A DNA stretch of 61,040 bases from a virus. The notes beneath the pieces were generated by a model that made no database searches, was not told where the DNA came from, and saw only the letters and a program-made list of their open reading frames with translations. Positions within the stretch are counted from its first letter, which is position 1; the number at the start of each line of letters is the position of its first letter. The DNA is taken from positions 1-61,040 of the IMG/VR virus record IMGVR_UViG_3300033153_003434; one strand, 5' to 3'. Position numbers and translations under genes: made by a program. Positions 9,385 through 19,008 of the stretch are shown piece by piece.

Positions 9385-10863
9385 ATGAAAAGATATGAAA
9401 TAGAAGGCACTACAAGTGTAAACAATATTAAAACTGTTTATAACGAACTTGTTAAAAGTATGGATGGATTGGGTTATACTAATCTATTAAGGAATAACTA
9501 TTTTAAGACTAAACTTAGAAACGATGATACTACAAGTGGTGATATTGTATCACAATGGCGCGATAATGAAAACAATATCTCAGAAGCAGAATATAATGGC
9601 ACACATGTTGATGGTACTAATTTTCTATACTTATCAGGTGATAACAATGATGATGTGTTGGGTATTGCTACTGATAATGAAATTTATCAAGAAGTACAAT
9701 TCAACGATGTAGAAAGATTAATGCAAACAGGTGTTTTAAACCTTAAATTATTCTTTATTAAGAATGCGAGTGATAGTGATGATTTGACAATTACGCTAGA
9801 ATCAACAGATGATGATACTGATTGGAGTTCAACTACAACTTTAGGTAGTTATGTTATAGATAGTGAAAGTGTTATTGTAGCAGGTGAATTCACAGATGCC
9901 GAAGCATTTTATTATGCGGGTGGTGACCAAACTTTCGTGTACACACAATATAATATTTCTTACAACTTAATAGATGACCTATTTAGATATGTAGACACAA
10001 CTAACAATTTAAAATTTAGAGTTCTAATTAGCAACCCATCAGGGGCTAGTACAAAATATTTAGTTAACACGTTAGCATACTTCGGTAGAAGTGATGCATC
10101 AAGCTTCGTTAAGAATATTGATGATAACTCAGGAAGTATTCAATATGATGAAACTATTGGTGATTACTACTATACAGCAGATGGTGAGGATAAAATTTAC
10201 TTGAGTAGCGGTAAATATTTCATTACAGTGGGTGATACAGGGCAATACACAACGTTAGAGAGTGCGGTTGCGAGTTTATCAGCAGATTCAGAAGCTCACG
10301 GTAATAGTAGGGTTATGTACATTACAAGCGATTTAGCATTAGAAGCAGATGTGGAAATACCAAGTAATATAACAATCATGGGTAATGGTTATGAATTAGA
10401 TGTTGATGAATTTAAAATAGATATAAGTGGTAGTGATGCTGGTGATAATGCAAAGAAAAATATTAATGTAAATGATTTAAACATTGTTACAGGTGAAAGT
10501 GGTGCTATTACAACAACAGCAATCACGATGGTATATTGTAACAGAGTTAATTTTAATAACTGTACCATAGATGGTAAGTACAAATATAATGGTAATTTGA
10601 TAGATGTTAATTACTGTGATAACTGCACATTAGATTTAAAAGAATTGAAGAATTATGGGTATAATGATGGGGATGATGTTATTGGTTATGGTATTTATAT
10701 GGATAATACAAATAACACAGAAGTTACAATTAATAAGATGATATTAGAAACATCAACAGGAACTAAAAGTGCTACATTATTAATTGGGGTATTTTTAAAT
10801 ACAACTTGTGGTCTTAATGGCGAGAACACAACAACTGTAAATTATTTTAGCGAGACTGTATAA
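9385..10863 (+). CDS. Putative tail spike/fibre protein with beta-helix-like segment
   Basis: This is a 492-residue protein. The N-terminal 250 residues resemble an appendage domain rich in T, D, N and S. From about residue 280 the sequence reads FITVGDTGQYTTLESAVA, then short repeating V/I-N-x-N rungs (ITIMGNGYELDVDEF, VNFNNCTIDG) typical of right-handed parallel beta-helix proteins such as pectate-lyase-fold tail spikes. No catalytic residues can be assigned. It overlaps the next gene by one base, so the two are probably made together as adjacent tail appendage components. Confidence 0.6.
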   Translation: MKRYEIEGTTSVNNIKTVYNELVKSMDGLGYTNLLRNNYFKTKLRNDDTTSGDIVSQWRDNENNISEAEYNGTHVDGTNFLYLSGDNNDDVLGIATDNEIYQEVQFNDVERLMQTGVLNLKLFFIKNASDSDDLTITLESTDDDTDWSSTTTLGSYVIDSESVIVAGEFTDAEAFYYAGGDQTFVYTQYNISYNLIDDLFRYVDTTNNLKFRVLISNPSGASTKYLVNTLAYFGRSDASSFVKNIDDNSGSIQYDETIGDYYYTADGEDKIYLSSGKYFITVGDTGQYTTLESAVASLSADSEAHGNSRVMYITSDLALEADVEIPSNITIMGNGYELDVDEFKIDISGSDAGDNAKKNINVNDLNIVTGESGAITTTAITMVYCNRVNFNNCTIDGKYKYNGNLIDVNYCDNCTLDLKELKNYGYNDGDDVIGYGIYMDNTNNTEVTINKMILETSTGTKSATLLIGVFLNTTCGLNGENTTTVNYFSETV

Positions 10864-13007
10864 TGACATCTTTAGTATATAAAAATAGTTCGACTAGTGA
10901 TAATAAATTAGTTACTGGTGTTGATATTAATAGTAATAACATTCAGATTAGTACTGGTGGTGGTCTTATGGATGGTTATTTCTTTTACGATGCTAGTTAC
11001 CAGTTTACAACAGCTATTAGTGATACAAACGCATTTGATTATTTCAAAAATATTGGAACATTATTTGCTTGTCACTTCATACCAAGTGCTTTAGATGAAA
11101 CGTACGAATTATTTTACCAACATAATAATAAAGCATCTGATGATGACCAATATATAAAAATATACATTCTTGATGGTGATTTAAAAATAGATATAAAGGG
11201 GCAACAAGGTACAACAGCACACACACTTAATACAAAAACAAATTTTATAGATTCTGATGATTTAAATACGAAAGTTTCTATAATAGTTCATATATATGAT
11301 GACGATTTGGGTGCGTTAGATTGGGTTGTACACAAAAACGGTGAAACATCAGTAGGATATAATGATGATGTACCTTTTACGTTTGATATTACAGACCCAG
11401 GTAGATATATAAAATTTGGACAACTTACTGGTTATGCACATGATTTATATATGACTAATATAATTATTAGAGATTTGGGGTTTACATCTCAACAGAAACG
11501 AGATTATCATAATGGTTCATTATTTACAACATCAAGCGAAATTGTATATTATGGCGGTGGTCAATTCACAGATATCGATAACACCATAGTTTATAATAGT
11601 GGTACTGATAGTTCAGTTGGTGATGCAGATTTAACACAAGGTACTGATAGTGGTAACGAAGATGAGTTCTTTATTGATGAACCTTTGGTAGTCAGTGAAG
11701 TTTCTTACCATAAAATGTTTGATGGGGATATTCATAATAATATAATGACAACTGCTAATATTGGGGCTGATTTACTAACAGATGGTAGTAAACCTAACAA
11801 AACATATACTACTGATTATTTAAATGGTCAAATAAATGAAATAAAAGCCGAAGCACTAACACAAGCATTGGTAGACGAAAACAAATCATTTGGATATACT
11901 ATTAATGATGATTATTGTACCGCTTATTTATGTTGCTTGAAAGGCACAGGTGCTGATGAACTTACTTCTATACAATGTGTGTTTAATAATAGATATTATG
12001 ATTCTACACATGGTTATTGTTCACAAGTAAGACCATGTAACGACTCAACAACATGGACTGCTGTTGATACTGAATATATTGGTTATGAATGGATGAATAA
12101 TTTTCAAAGAAAATGGTTTGGAATGTATAAAGAAAATACTTTAGATAGTCATTTACCAGACAATGCGTATTTTGTTGTTAATTGGGCGGATTACGGAATT
12201 GATAATTCTTATCATACTCGTTATGTAGGGGGTTGGAATTTTTATGCAAATACTGTTGTATATAATAATTATCATCATGTTAATATCTTTGATACACACC
12301 ATACAAATAAGTTCTTTGTAGTTGATAACATTGATAATTCTGTTGTTGCCGATAGACATCCCGATATAAGAGTTTCTAACAATGCAGATGATACAAACTT
12401 TTTCCATCAAATAGGTGCAGATGCTCCATATGTATATGATTCACAAGCAACTGCAAGGACAATAGGTGATTCTATTTTTGATAGGTTGAAAGTTGGTAAA
12501 AGTATTGATGCTAATAGTATGATAATACCCGAAGGTAGATATATGGTTAATATGAATTATTCACAGTTTATGAAAAGAGCTACGACATATCCTTGGGATG
12601 AAATACCTTTCAAAAAAATTGTAACTTTGGGATATTTTATATTTAGAGTAGATACAACGACTAATAAATTTAGTGTGTATGATTATTATATAGATTTCAA
12701 CGATGGTGGTGAATTAGATTTAATGGATGTCGATGTAGACGCACTTGAATGGGCAACCGATGAAAATACTTCTTATAAATTTTTCGATATACCATCAGTA
12801 AGTAATGATTTATATATATTCTCACCAATATATTCTAATGTGATTATTGCTGGTAAAACAGGACATTTCCCAACATTAGTAGACCCTAAAGGTACTAATA
12901 ACAAAGGGTATTATTTTGAAGGTAAAGTACCACTTTTTGAAAATGAAGATAAATTAGTACCAAAAACAACAGCAAGATTTACAATCAAAAAAATAGAGGA
13001 TTTATAA
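10863..13007 (+). CDS. Large putative tail fibre protein (714 aa)
   Basis: This is a 714-residue, aromatic, D/N/T-rich protein. Residues about 40-205 read like a lectin/concanavalin-type sandwich (FACHFIPSALDETYELFYQ ... LDWVVHKNGETSVGY ... FGQLTGYAHDLYMTNIIIRD), a domain common in phage fibres that bind carbohydrate. The central and C-terminal parts are rich in H, Y and W without a known motif. It begins at the one-base overlap with 9385-10863 and the next gene starts one base after its stop, so all three form one unit. Receptor-binding or appendage role is inferred. Confidence 0.6.
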   Translation: MTSLVYKNSSTSDNKLVTGVDINSNNIQISTGGGLMDGYFFYDASYQFTTAISDTNAFDYFKNIGTLFACHFIPSALDETYELFYQHNNKASDDDQYIKIYILDGDLKIDIKGQQGTTAHTLNTKTNFIDSDDLNTKVSIIVHIYDDDLGALDWVVHKNGETSVGYNDDVPFTFDITDPGRYIKFGQLTGYAHDLYMTNIIIRDLGFTSQQKRDYHNGSLFTTSSEIVYYGGGQFTDIDNTIVYNSGTDSSVGDADLTQGTDSGNEDEFFIDEPLVVSEVSYHKMFDGDIHNNIMTTANIGADLLTDGSKPNKTYTTDYLNGQINEIKAEALTQALVDENKSFGYTINDDYCTAYLCCLKGTGADELTSIQCVFNNRYYDSTHGYCSQVRPCNDSTTWTAVDTEYIGYEWMNNFQRKWFGMYKENTLDSHLPDNAYFVVNWADYGIDNSYHTRYVGGWNFYANTVVYNNYHHVNIFDTHHTNKFFVVDNIDNSVVADRHPDIRVSNNADDTNFFHQIGADAPYVYDSQATARTIGDSIFDRLKVGKSIDANSMIIPEGRYMVNMNYSQFMKRATTYPWDEIPFKKIVTLGYFIFRVDTTTNKFSVYDYYIDFNDGGELDLMDVDVDALEWATDENTSYKFFDIPSVSNDLYIFSPIYSNVIIAGKTGHFPTLVDPKGTNNKGYYFEGKVPLFENEDKLVPKTTARFTIKKIEDL

Positions 13008-13008
13008 T

Positions 13009-13965
13009 ATGAGTAGTTTAATAGTAAAAGTAGATTCATCTTCTACAAATAAAAACATATTTAATTTACCGATAAATGTAAGTGACGATAATTTAGAATT
13101 AACAGCTTATAGTTACATTACAAGTTATAAACAACTTGAAGAAGACTATGCTGTTAATCAAGTATTAACAACAGATGTATTAACAGATGATTACACCGAT
13201 ACTACGGATAATAAAGTGTTAAGTTGTGAAGGTTTTTCTGTTTTCAAAAACCAAATATTAGATATTGTGAATGATTCTATGAATAATCAAGTTGCTTATA
13301 TAGATTATTATAGTACTACCGCCACTTTAGCTAACACATATCTACATAATTGTATGGCTTTAATGGGAGAAGGTGAAGATGATTATAACAGCAATTATTT
13401 TGGATGGGATGATGATTTGTTTGATACCGTTGATACAGCAACTTTATTTGATGTTGCTAATCATTACACTGCTGGAGAAGGCGAATTTGTATTCTTAAAA
13501 ATATTACTAAATGGTGTATATAGAATAAATTATAATTTAACCATAAATGTTGCGAATGATACAACGGAAGAAGCTACAGTTACACCGATTATAAAAATTA
13601 TAAGGGGTGAGAGTAATGGAGACACACCAGCACATCTTATACACCATAATAGAGTTTATGATGACACTTTAGATGTTGGTAGCGAAGACCCAAGAACACA
13701 AGCACAAAATATGTCATATTTAGTTAATGATGAAACAGCCCAAACATTTAGTTTTACAGGGGCGGAAAAATATATATTTACACAATCAGGAAGTACTACA
13801 TTTACATATAATGGAACAATAGATGAATATATTGGAATTTTCTGTGGTGCAACTTTAACAATAAACCCTGCACCTGGTAGTGCTACAATGACATTAGAAG
13901 ATTTTGAAAGTGATGATAAACACTTCCACTTTACAGCAAACATAGAATTCTTAGGAACTGTATAA
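13009..13965 (+). CDS. Putative fibre protein with jelly-roll-like C-terminal domain
   Basis: This is a 318-residue protein. The N-terminal part is extended and D/T/N-rich. Around residues 155-310 the sequence (GEFVFLKILLNGVYRINYNL, then EATVTPIIKIIRGES and later EYIGIFCGATLTINPAPGSA) has the alternation expected for a C1q/TNF-like jelly roll, which forms trimer tips in phage fibres. A TATAAATA late promoter overlaps its stop codon and serves the next gene. It sits one base after the 714-residue fibre gene. Family assignment is tentative. Confidence 0.55.
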   Translation: MSSLIVKVDSSSTNKNIFNLPINVSDDNLELTAYSYITSYKQLEEDYAVNQVLTTDVLTDDYTDTTDNKVLSCEGFSVFKNQILDIVNDSMNNQVAYIDYYSTTATLANTYLHNCMALMGEGEDDYNSNYFGWDDDLFDTVDTATLFDVANHYTAGEGEFVFLKILLNGVYRINYNLTINVANDTTEEATVTPIIKIIRGESNGDTPAHLIHHNRVYDDTLDVGSEDPRTQAQNMSYLVNDETAQTFSFTGAEKYIFTQSGSTTFTYNGTIDEYIGIFCGATLTINPAPGSATMTLEDFESDDKHFHFTANIEFLGTV

Positions 13966-13986
13966 ATATAAATAATAATATAAATA
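13961..13986 (+). promoter_or_regulatory. Three overlapping/tandem TATAAATA late promoter motifs
   Basis: Exact TATAAATA octamers lie at 13961-13968, 13967-13974 and 13979-13986, overlapping the stop of the fibre gene and 20-45 bases before ATG 14006. TATAAATA is the -10 element read by the T4 late sigma factor gp55. Confidence 0.65.
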
Positions 13987-14005
13987 ATAATAAAAAGGAT
14001 ATAAA

Positions 14006-14323
14006 ATGAAAAAACTAACCGAAATGTACAACGAAATAATAAATGAAAAAAGAGAAATATGTCAAATATGTAAACAAAATGTATCAAGAAGGAGTTGTTA
14101 CCTGTGTGGTATATATGTGTGTAATGATTGTAGTGTTGTTTATCATAGCAACGAATTGGGACAAGGACCTAAATTATGTTTAAAATGTGCAGTTGAAAGT
14201 GATAAACACGAAAATGCTGGCGGGTTTGATTATAGAACGGCAACTAAATATACATACACTACTGTAAATGGTGATGAAATAACAATAAATCCAACTAATT
14301 ACCAAATAATAAAAAGGATATAA
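14006..14323 (+). CDS. Zinc-finger protein with N-terminal LxE-type motif (105 aa)
   Basis: The product starts MKKLTEMYNEIINEKR, matching the recurring N-terminal signature (candidate cleavage after INE). Residues 15-70 hold eight cysteines and a histidine in the order CQIC, CYLC, CNDC, H, CLKC, a cross-brace RING/FYVE-like or treble-clef zinc site. A late promoter cluster lies immediately upstream. The SC...GRALLW-domain gene starts 11 bases downstream, and elsewhere in the window that same domain is fused to zinc fingers, so the two products may work together. Exact function unknown. Confidence 0.7.
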   Translation: MKKLTEMYNEIINEKREICQICKQNVSRRSCYLCGIYVCNDCSVVYHSNELGQGPKLCLKCAVESDKHENAGGFDYRTATKYTYTTVNGDEITINPTNYQIIKRI

Positions 14324-14334
14324 AAGGATATAAA

Positions 14335-15339
14335 ATGAATATAAAAGGTACTGAAATAGAAAATGTTATAATAGACTCAATACGTGAAGTTTTGGGTAAA
14401 TATACCACTATTAGAACTCAATCAGAATGGAAAGATGTTAAATGGGATAAAAAATCAGGTAAAGTTGTAATAGATGGTCAAGAAAGAAAACTTGGTAAAA
14501 CAATAGCACAATTAACAAATTTAAGTCCAGGACCTGATGATTATAAATTAAATAGAATACTTGGTTTAATACAAGCTGGTGGTTTTGAAGAATCAATAGA
14601 AATTAGATTAGAAGATAATGCTACTGATATTTATTCAAGAGCATTTAAGGATTCTAGAATTTCAAGTTGTATGGTTGATAAACCAAACCAAACTTGTTTT
14701 TATGATAATACACCTGATATAAAAATGGCTGCGATGTATGATAAGGCGACTGGTAAAGTTATTGGTAGAGCTATTGTATATGAAGAAGTATTTGGTAAAA
14801 GTGGTAAAAAATATACATTTATGGACCAGGTTTACCCACTTGGTAGAACAAAATATGAAGGTGCATACACAAGATTTCTTCAAGAAAGATATGAAAATGT
14901 GATTAGAAGAAGTAGTGGTTATTCAAGTAATTATAGAACTACTGCAAATGAAGCAATATATTATCCATTAAAGTATGATGCGAGAAAACCAGAAGAATGG
15001 AAATTAGCAAAAATGGATACATTATACTATCTTGTTCAAATGGAAGATGGTAGATATGCTTTAACTGATAGTCATAAAGATTTTGCAAAAGAAAAGGGTA
15101 TATATTATTATGTAATGGGGATGGAAACAAATTATGTAAAACTAAACCCTGTTTATATAAAGAAGTCTAATGATTTTCATAAAGAAATACCAAGAAAAGC
15201 TAAAAGAGGTAGACCAAGAAAGAATCCATACCCACTACCAGAAGGATTATCAGAAGAAGTAATGGAAAAAATTATGGTTGATGAACTTCTTGAAACAGAT
15301 GAAACAAAATTATTTGATGTATACGGGAATATGCTATAA
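14335..15339 (+). CDS. SC...GRA...DxVYP domain protein, divergent family member
   Basis: This is a 334-residue protein. The core at about residues 105-180 carries SSCMVDKPNQTCFYDNTPD, then a hydrophobic strand, GKVIGRAIVYE, and DQVYPLGRTKYEG. It is the divergent relative of the SC...GRALLW...DRTYP domains encoded at 37154-43801. The N-terminal 90 residues resemble their N-terminal region (hydrophobic helix, then LNRILGLIQAGGF). A basic segment, RKAKRGRPRKNPYP, near residue 290 looks like an AT-hook and may bind AT-rich DNA. A terminator hairpin follows. Molecular function of the domain is unknown to me. Confidence 0.65.
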   Translation: MNIKGTEIENVIIDSIREVLGKYTTIRTQSEWKDVKWDKKSGKVVIDGQERKLGKTIAQLTNLSPGPDDYKLNRILGLIQAGGFEESIEIRLEDNATDIYSRAFKDSRISSCMVDKPNQTCFYDNTPDIKMAAMYDKATGKVIGRAIVYEEVFGKSGKKYTFMDQVYPLGRTKYEGAYTRFLQERYENVIRRSSGYSSNYRTTANEAIYYPLKYDARKPEEWKLAKMDTLYYLVQMEDGRYALTDSHKDFAKEKGIYYYVMGMETNYVKLNPVYIKKSNDFHKEIPRKAKRGRPRKNPYPLPEGLSEEVMEKIMVDELLETDETKLFDVYGNML

Positions 15340-15352
15340 AAATACTATCAAG

Positions 15353-15373
15353 GCAGGTTGAAAAACCTGCTTT
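15353..15373 (+). terminator. Hairpin terminator after 14335-15339
   Basis: The 7-bp stem GCAGGTT/AACCTGC has a GAAA loop and is followed by TTTA. The U-run is short, so termination may be partial. A late promoter begins 16 bases further on. Confidence 0.5.
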
Positions 15374-15388
15374 AGATAAATATATTCT

Positions 15389-15396
15389 TATAAATA
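15389..15396 (+). promoter_or_regulatory. TATAAATA late promoter
   Basis: An exact T4-type late octamer lies 27 bases before ATG 15423 and just after a hairpin terminator, so it probably opens the terminase operon 15423-18989. Confidence 0.65.
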
Positions 15397-15422
15397 AAGA
15401 TATAAACAAACAGGAGAATACA

Positions 15423-15809
15423 ATGGAAAGTAACACTTATCAATTGATAATTGAAATACTTGAGCCCTCAACTAATACATTACTATTCAGTAAAATAGAG
15501 CCAAGTATATCCAAATTTAGCATCAGAAGGGAATTAATAAGCGATATCAATACATTTGATAAAGTATTGGATATTAAAAACGAATACTTAACACAAGAAA
15601 ACAGAGAACTACATCAATCTGATAGACATTGGTACAACTATACAAGTTTTGAGGATAAAGAATCTAATGAACTTATTCATTTAGATGTTGATGATTTAGG
15701 TGCTTTTTCAGGTGAAGATAAAATGTCTTTTGTTAATTGTCATGTTGTAATTAGAAGTAATAAAGATGGGAGTATATTATATGAGTTCGGAGAAAAAGAA
15801 GAAAAATAA
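15423..15809 (+). CDS. Small protein upstream of terminase genes (128 aa)
   Basis: This 128-residue protein has a strand-rich start (MESNTYQLIIEILEPSTNTL) and an acidic middle; no motif is recognisable. The start is supported by CAGGAG upstream and a late promoter. Its 3' end overlaps the probable small terminase by 29 bases in another frame. In T4 the genes before 16-17 encode neck and tail-completion proteins (13-15). By position this could be a connector or tail-terminator protein, but there is no sequence support for that. Confidence 0.55.
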   Translation: MESNTYQLIIEILEPSTNTLLFSKIEPSISKFSIRRELISDINTFDKVLDIKNEYLTQENRELHQSDRHWYNYTSFEDKESNELIHLDVDDLGAFSGEDKMSFVNCHVVIRSNKDGSILYEFGEKEEK

Positions 15810-16380
15810 AGACACAGATTTAATACCAATTGAAGAATTAGCTGGTTTAAATTCTGATGTCAAAGATATATTAGATGGTGGTGATTATTCATCAGAAATT
15901 CTAGATTTAGAACGCCAACTCGTTATAGTGAAAGAAAAAGAGCAAGAATCATTAACCCCAGTTAAATATGATAAAACTAACGAATTAGAAACAAAAACAC
16001 CATTTACTACAGATGAAGTATTTAGGGATTATGTTGAAATTCGTGATAGTGTTAGAGCTACTAATCAAAGTTTAAAAGATTTGATAGCAAGTGTGCCGTT
16101 AGAGGGTGGGATGTTGAAACCAATAATGTTACAAACGATATCACAATTATATCGTACACTACATGCTAACATGAAGTTGTGGATGGAAATGCACAAAGAT
16201 ATTAGAAATAATATGTCAGATGCGCCAGTATTAACCCCAGGTCAACAAGTTAAAGAGCAACATAACACATTTAACTTCACAGGAACAACAAGTGATGTAA
16301 TTGACCGTATGAATAATGGTGTTAAAAATGTAACAGGTATAGGTGCGGAAACTGTAGAAGCAGAGGTAATAGATGACTAA
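15781..16380 (+). CDS. Probable terminase small subunit (gp16-like)
   Basis: I chose ATG 15781 (MSSEKKKKNKD) rather than ATG 15766 because GGGAG lies at the right distance before it. The 199-residue product has a lysine-rich start, a helical region (residues 45-65, DLERQLVIVKEKEQE) and a central helical segment around residues 85-145 (IRDSVRATNQSLKDLIAS, then LKPIMLQTISQLYRTLHANM). Small terminase subunits are helical oligomers that load DNA onto the large subunit. It overlaps the large terminase start by 8 bases, the same order as T4 genes 16 and 17. The call rests mainly on position and helical pattern. Confidence 0.6.
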   Translation: MSSEKKKKNKDTDLIPIEELAGLNSDVKDILDGGDYSSEILDLERQLVIVKEKEQESLTPVKYDKTNELETKTPFTTDEVFRDYVEIRDSVRATNQSLKDLIASVPLEGGMLKPIMLQTISQLYRTLHANMKLWMEMHKDIRNNMSDAPVLTPGQQVKEQHNTFNFTGTTSDVIDRMNNGVKNVTGIGAETVEAEVIDD

Positions 16381-18751
16381 GAGTGCAACGTTTGACAGAG
16401 ACTATAGTGTTCTTGATGTAACACATGATATACATGGTAAGAAAATAAAAACCTATTTGAAATATGACAAAGTTAAAGCTGCAAATGTTAAAATTGGTTT
16501 TACAAAAGAAATGGAAGATGAAGTTCATAGATGTGGTACAGATTTGCTGTATTATGCCGAAAACTATTTCTATCATGTTCACCCTGATGAAGGTATGAAG
16601 AAAATTGACTTATACCCACATCAAAGGAAACAACTACCATCATTACAAAATGAAAGATTTAATATTTTCCTACAATCAAGACAGTCGGGAAAATGTGTTG
16701 ATTATAATACAACAATAGTAATTAGAAATAAATATAACCATGAAGAACAATATGTAAAGATTGGTAAATTTTATGATAAAATATACAACTCACAAAATAG
16801 TCGTCATTTGCCTATTGCAAGAGATGAACGAAAGTTTGTGGATTTAATTCGTAATGAAGATTTTGAAGTTTATACAGATACAGGTTGGCAACTATTTAGA
16901 GGAATAGGTAAAACTATACCTTACAAGAAATGGGAAATTAAAACAACAGGTCATAAACTAATATGTGCTGATGACCATTTATTATTTGTCGGTGAAAGTA
17001 AACGAATAATAAAAGCTAAACGATTACAAGTTGGTGATGCTATTACAACAAAGAAAGGAACTGAAAAAATAGTTTCTATTAAGAAGCTCAGAGATAAGAA
17101 ACCTATGTTTGATTTATTAAATGTTGAAAATGGTAAAAGATATTTCACGAATGGTTTATTAAGTCATAATTCGACAGTTGTGTCTATTTTCTGTACTTGG
17201 TATGCAATATTCAATAAAAATAAAACAGTTGTTATTATTAGTAGGGATAGGGAATCTGCAGCTGATGTACTTGAAAAGATTAAACTAAGTATTGAAAACT
17301 TACCATTTGGATTACAATGTGGTCTACGAGAGTGGAATAAATCACGTATTGACTTTGATAATGGTAGTAAAATTATTGTTAAGTCGAATGCTCGTGGTGC
17401 AACTGGTAATGTTTTATTGGTTGATGAGGCAGCATTCGTAAAAGGTTGGTCTGAGTTCTCTCAAAGTACACTACCAATTCTTGCAGTATCTAAGGATTCA
17501 AGATTAATGCTTGTATCTACACCAAATGGTAAGAACCACTTCCACGATTATTGGTGGAAAGCAAACCTTGAAGATGGTCACCCACTTAAAAAGAATAAAA
17601 AATTTGTTCCACACTTTGTACCTTGGGATGCAGTTCCAGGTCGTGACCAAGCATGGAAAGATGATATGCTTGAACTACTTGGTGGTGAAATTCGTAGTTC
17701 TGGTGGTGAAGATACCGCAGAAGCAAAATTTGAACGTGAATTCAATTGTAAATTTGATAGTAAGCTTGGTTCATTGTTACATGCTGATACATTAAGTTGG
17801 TTATCTGCAATATATAAAGAACCTTTAAAAGTTGACGAATTATACGAGCCTGAACACCCAAGTAAATTTTACAAACTTTTCGACCATAAAGAAAATATAC
17901 AAATATTCGCACATCCTGAAAAAGACCACAAATATGTAATTGGTGTAGATACGAGTACGAACACCGATACTGGCGAGGGTGATGAAACTTCGTTCCAAGT
18001 GTTAGATATTACATCTATCCCAATTAAACAAGTGGCAACATTTGAAGCTATATACGATATTCATTATAGAATGTTCCCATATATATTAGAAGTGTTAGGA
18101 TATTATTATAATGAAGCTTGGATATTTACTGAGAATAATGAGGGTGCGGGTCGGGAAACCAATAGAACCCTTGAAGATTTAGGATACGAACATCTTTATT
18201 GGGAAAATCTCACACTCGCAGGTTTCAGAACTACACAGAAAACTAAACGATTGGGGTGTAAGAATTTAAAACTAATAGCAGATAATTTTAATTTAGAAAT
18301 TTATGATATTGGAACGACTGGTCAATTAGGAAACTTTGTAAGGAAGAAAAATAGTTATGGTGGTGATGGTACAGAAGCTGATGATAAGGTTATGGCATTA
18401 ATTGCAGGGCTATTCTTTTTAATGATAGATGATGATGTTATGCTTGGAAACATTTTTGGTGATTCCGATATGGCAAATCATCATATGATATTTCAGAAAA
18501 TTATAAATAAAGGTAAGAATAGAAAAAACCAAAAATTTGAAGAAATTGCATCTATTCTTAATTCGCAAGATGCTATCGATATTTTACTTCGTGATGACCC
18601 TAGTGTTATCGAAGAAAGGATAATGCGAAACATGAACATGATAGATGAAAAGAAAACGGGTAAGAAATTTGACATATTCGATTTAATGGAAGAAGATATT
18701 AGAGAAATGGAAACTGCTTTGGGTATTAAAGATGAATATATACCATTTTAA
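16373..18751 (+). CDS. Terminase large subunit with mini-intein (gp17-like)
   Basis: This is the ATPase-nuclease motor that packages DNA into the prohead. The N-terminal ATPase has a Walker A split by an intein: SRQSGK ends at residue 107 and STVVSIF resumes at residue 267. Walker B is NVLLVDEAAFV with D351-E352, followed by a LVSTPNG coupling-type motif. The C-terminal RNase H-like nuclease has GVDTSTNTD (D526) and ADDKVMA (D670/D671). The motif order and wording (SRQxGK(S/T)TVV, STPNGxxHFxD) match T4 gp17. The mature protein would be about 633 residues after splicing. It overlaps the preceding small subunit by 8 bases. Confidence 0.95.
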   Translation: MTKSATFDRDYSVLDVTHDIHGKKIKTYLKYDKVKAANVKIGFTKEMEDEVHRCGTDLLYYAENYFYHVHPDEGMKKIDLYPHQRKQLPSLQNERFNIFLQSRQSGKCVDYNTTIVIRNKYNHEEQYVKIGKFYDKIYNSQNSRHLPIARDERKFVDLIRNEDFEVYTDTGWQLFRGIGKTIPYKKWEIKTTGHKLICADDHLLFVGESKRIIKAKRLQVGDAITTKKGTEKIVSIKKLRDKKPMFDLLNVENGKRYFTNGLLSHNSTVVSIFCTWYAIFNKNKTVVIISRDRESAADVLEKIKLSIENLPFGLQCGLREWNKSRIDFDNGSKIIVKSNARGATGNVLLVDEAAFVKGWSEFSQSTLPILAVSKDSRLMLVSTPNGKNHFHDYWWKANLEDGHPLKKNKKFVPHFVPWDAVPGRDQAWKDDMLELLGGEIRSSGGEDTAEAKFEREFNCKFDSKLGSLLHADTLSWLSAIYKEPLKVDELYEPEHPSKFYKLFDHKENIQIFAHPEKDHKYVIGVDTSTNTDTGEGDETSFQVLDITSIPIKQVATFEAIYDIHYRMFPYILEVLGYYYNEAWIFTENNEGAGRETNRTLEDLGYEHLYWENLTLAGFRTTQKTKRLGCKNLKLIADNFNLEIYDIGTTGQLGNFVRKKNSYGGDGTEADDKVMALIAGLFFLMIDDDVMLGNIFGDSDMANHHMIFQKIINKGKNRKNQKFEEIASILNSQDAIDILLRDDPSVIEERIMRNMNMIDEKKTGKKFDIFDLMEEDIREMETALGIKDEYIPF
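16694..17170 (+). other. Mini-intein inside the terminase Walker A loop
   Basis: This encodes residues 108-266 (159 aa) of the terminase frame. It starts with Cys (CVDYNTTIVI, block A), has a block-B-like TTGHKLICADDHLLFV, the Hint turn AKRLQVGDAI, a block F (MFDLLNVENGKRYFT) and ends SHN before Ser267 of the downstream extein. Cys1, the penultimate His, the terminal Asn and a +1 Ser are the residues needed for protein splicing. The length leaves no room for a homing endonuclease domain, so this is a mini-intein that cannot spread by itself. Insertion between Lys and Ser of the P-loop makes packaging depend on splicing. Confidence 0.93.
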
Positions 18752-18764
18752 AAAAGGATAAATG

Positions 18765-18989
18765 ATGACAAACTTAAATAATTTATATGAAGAAGCATTA
18801 GCAGAAGGAACTGGTAGAATAACAGCCGAAGATTTAAATCTACTTCACGATTTAAAAATTTTAAAAAGTAGAATTTTACAAGAATTTGGAAACGATGACC
18901 ATCTCGCAGATAGATTTCACGAAATAGAAATAAGAATGGTCGATTTGTTTGGATATAGTAATAAAGTTGATAAAAATAGACGTTCTTAA
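18765..18989 (+). CDS. Small helical protein with N-terminal LAE motif (74 aa)
   Basis: The product starts MTNLNNLYEEALAEGTG, with a textbook LxE-G cleavage site by T4 gp21 rules; an alternative ATG is at 18762. The rest is helical and charged (ITAEDLNLLHDLKILKSRI). It lies 13 bases after the terminase stop with an AAGGATAA ribosome binding site, so it belongs to the late terminase operon. No known family. A small packaged or head-assembly protein is inferred from the N-terminus. Confidence 0.65.
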   Translation: MTNLNNLYEEALAEGTGRITAEDLNLLHDLKILKSRILQEFGNDDHLADRFHEIEIRMVDLFGYSNKVDKNRRS

Positions 18990-19008
18990 ATTTAAATTAG
19001 GATAAATT

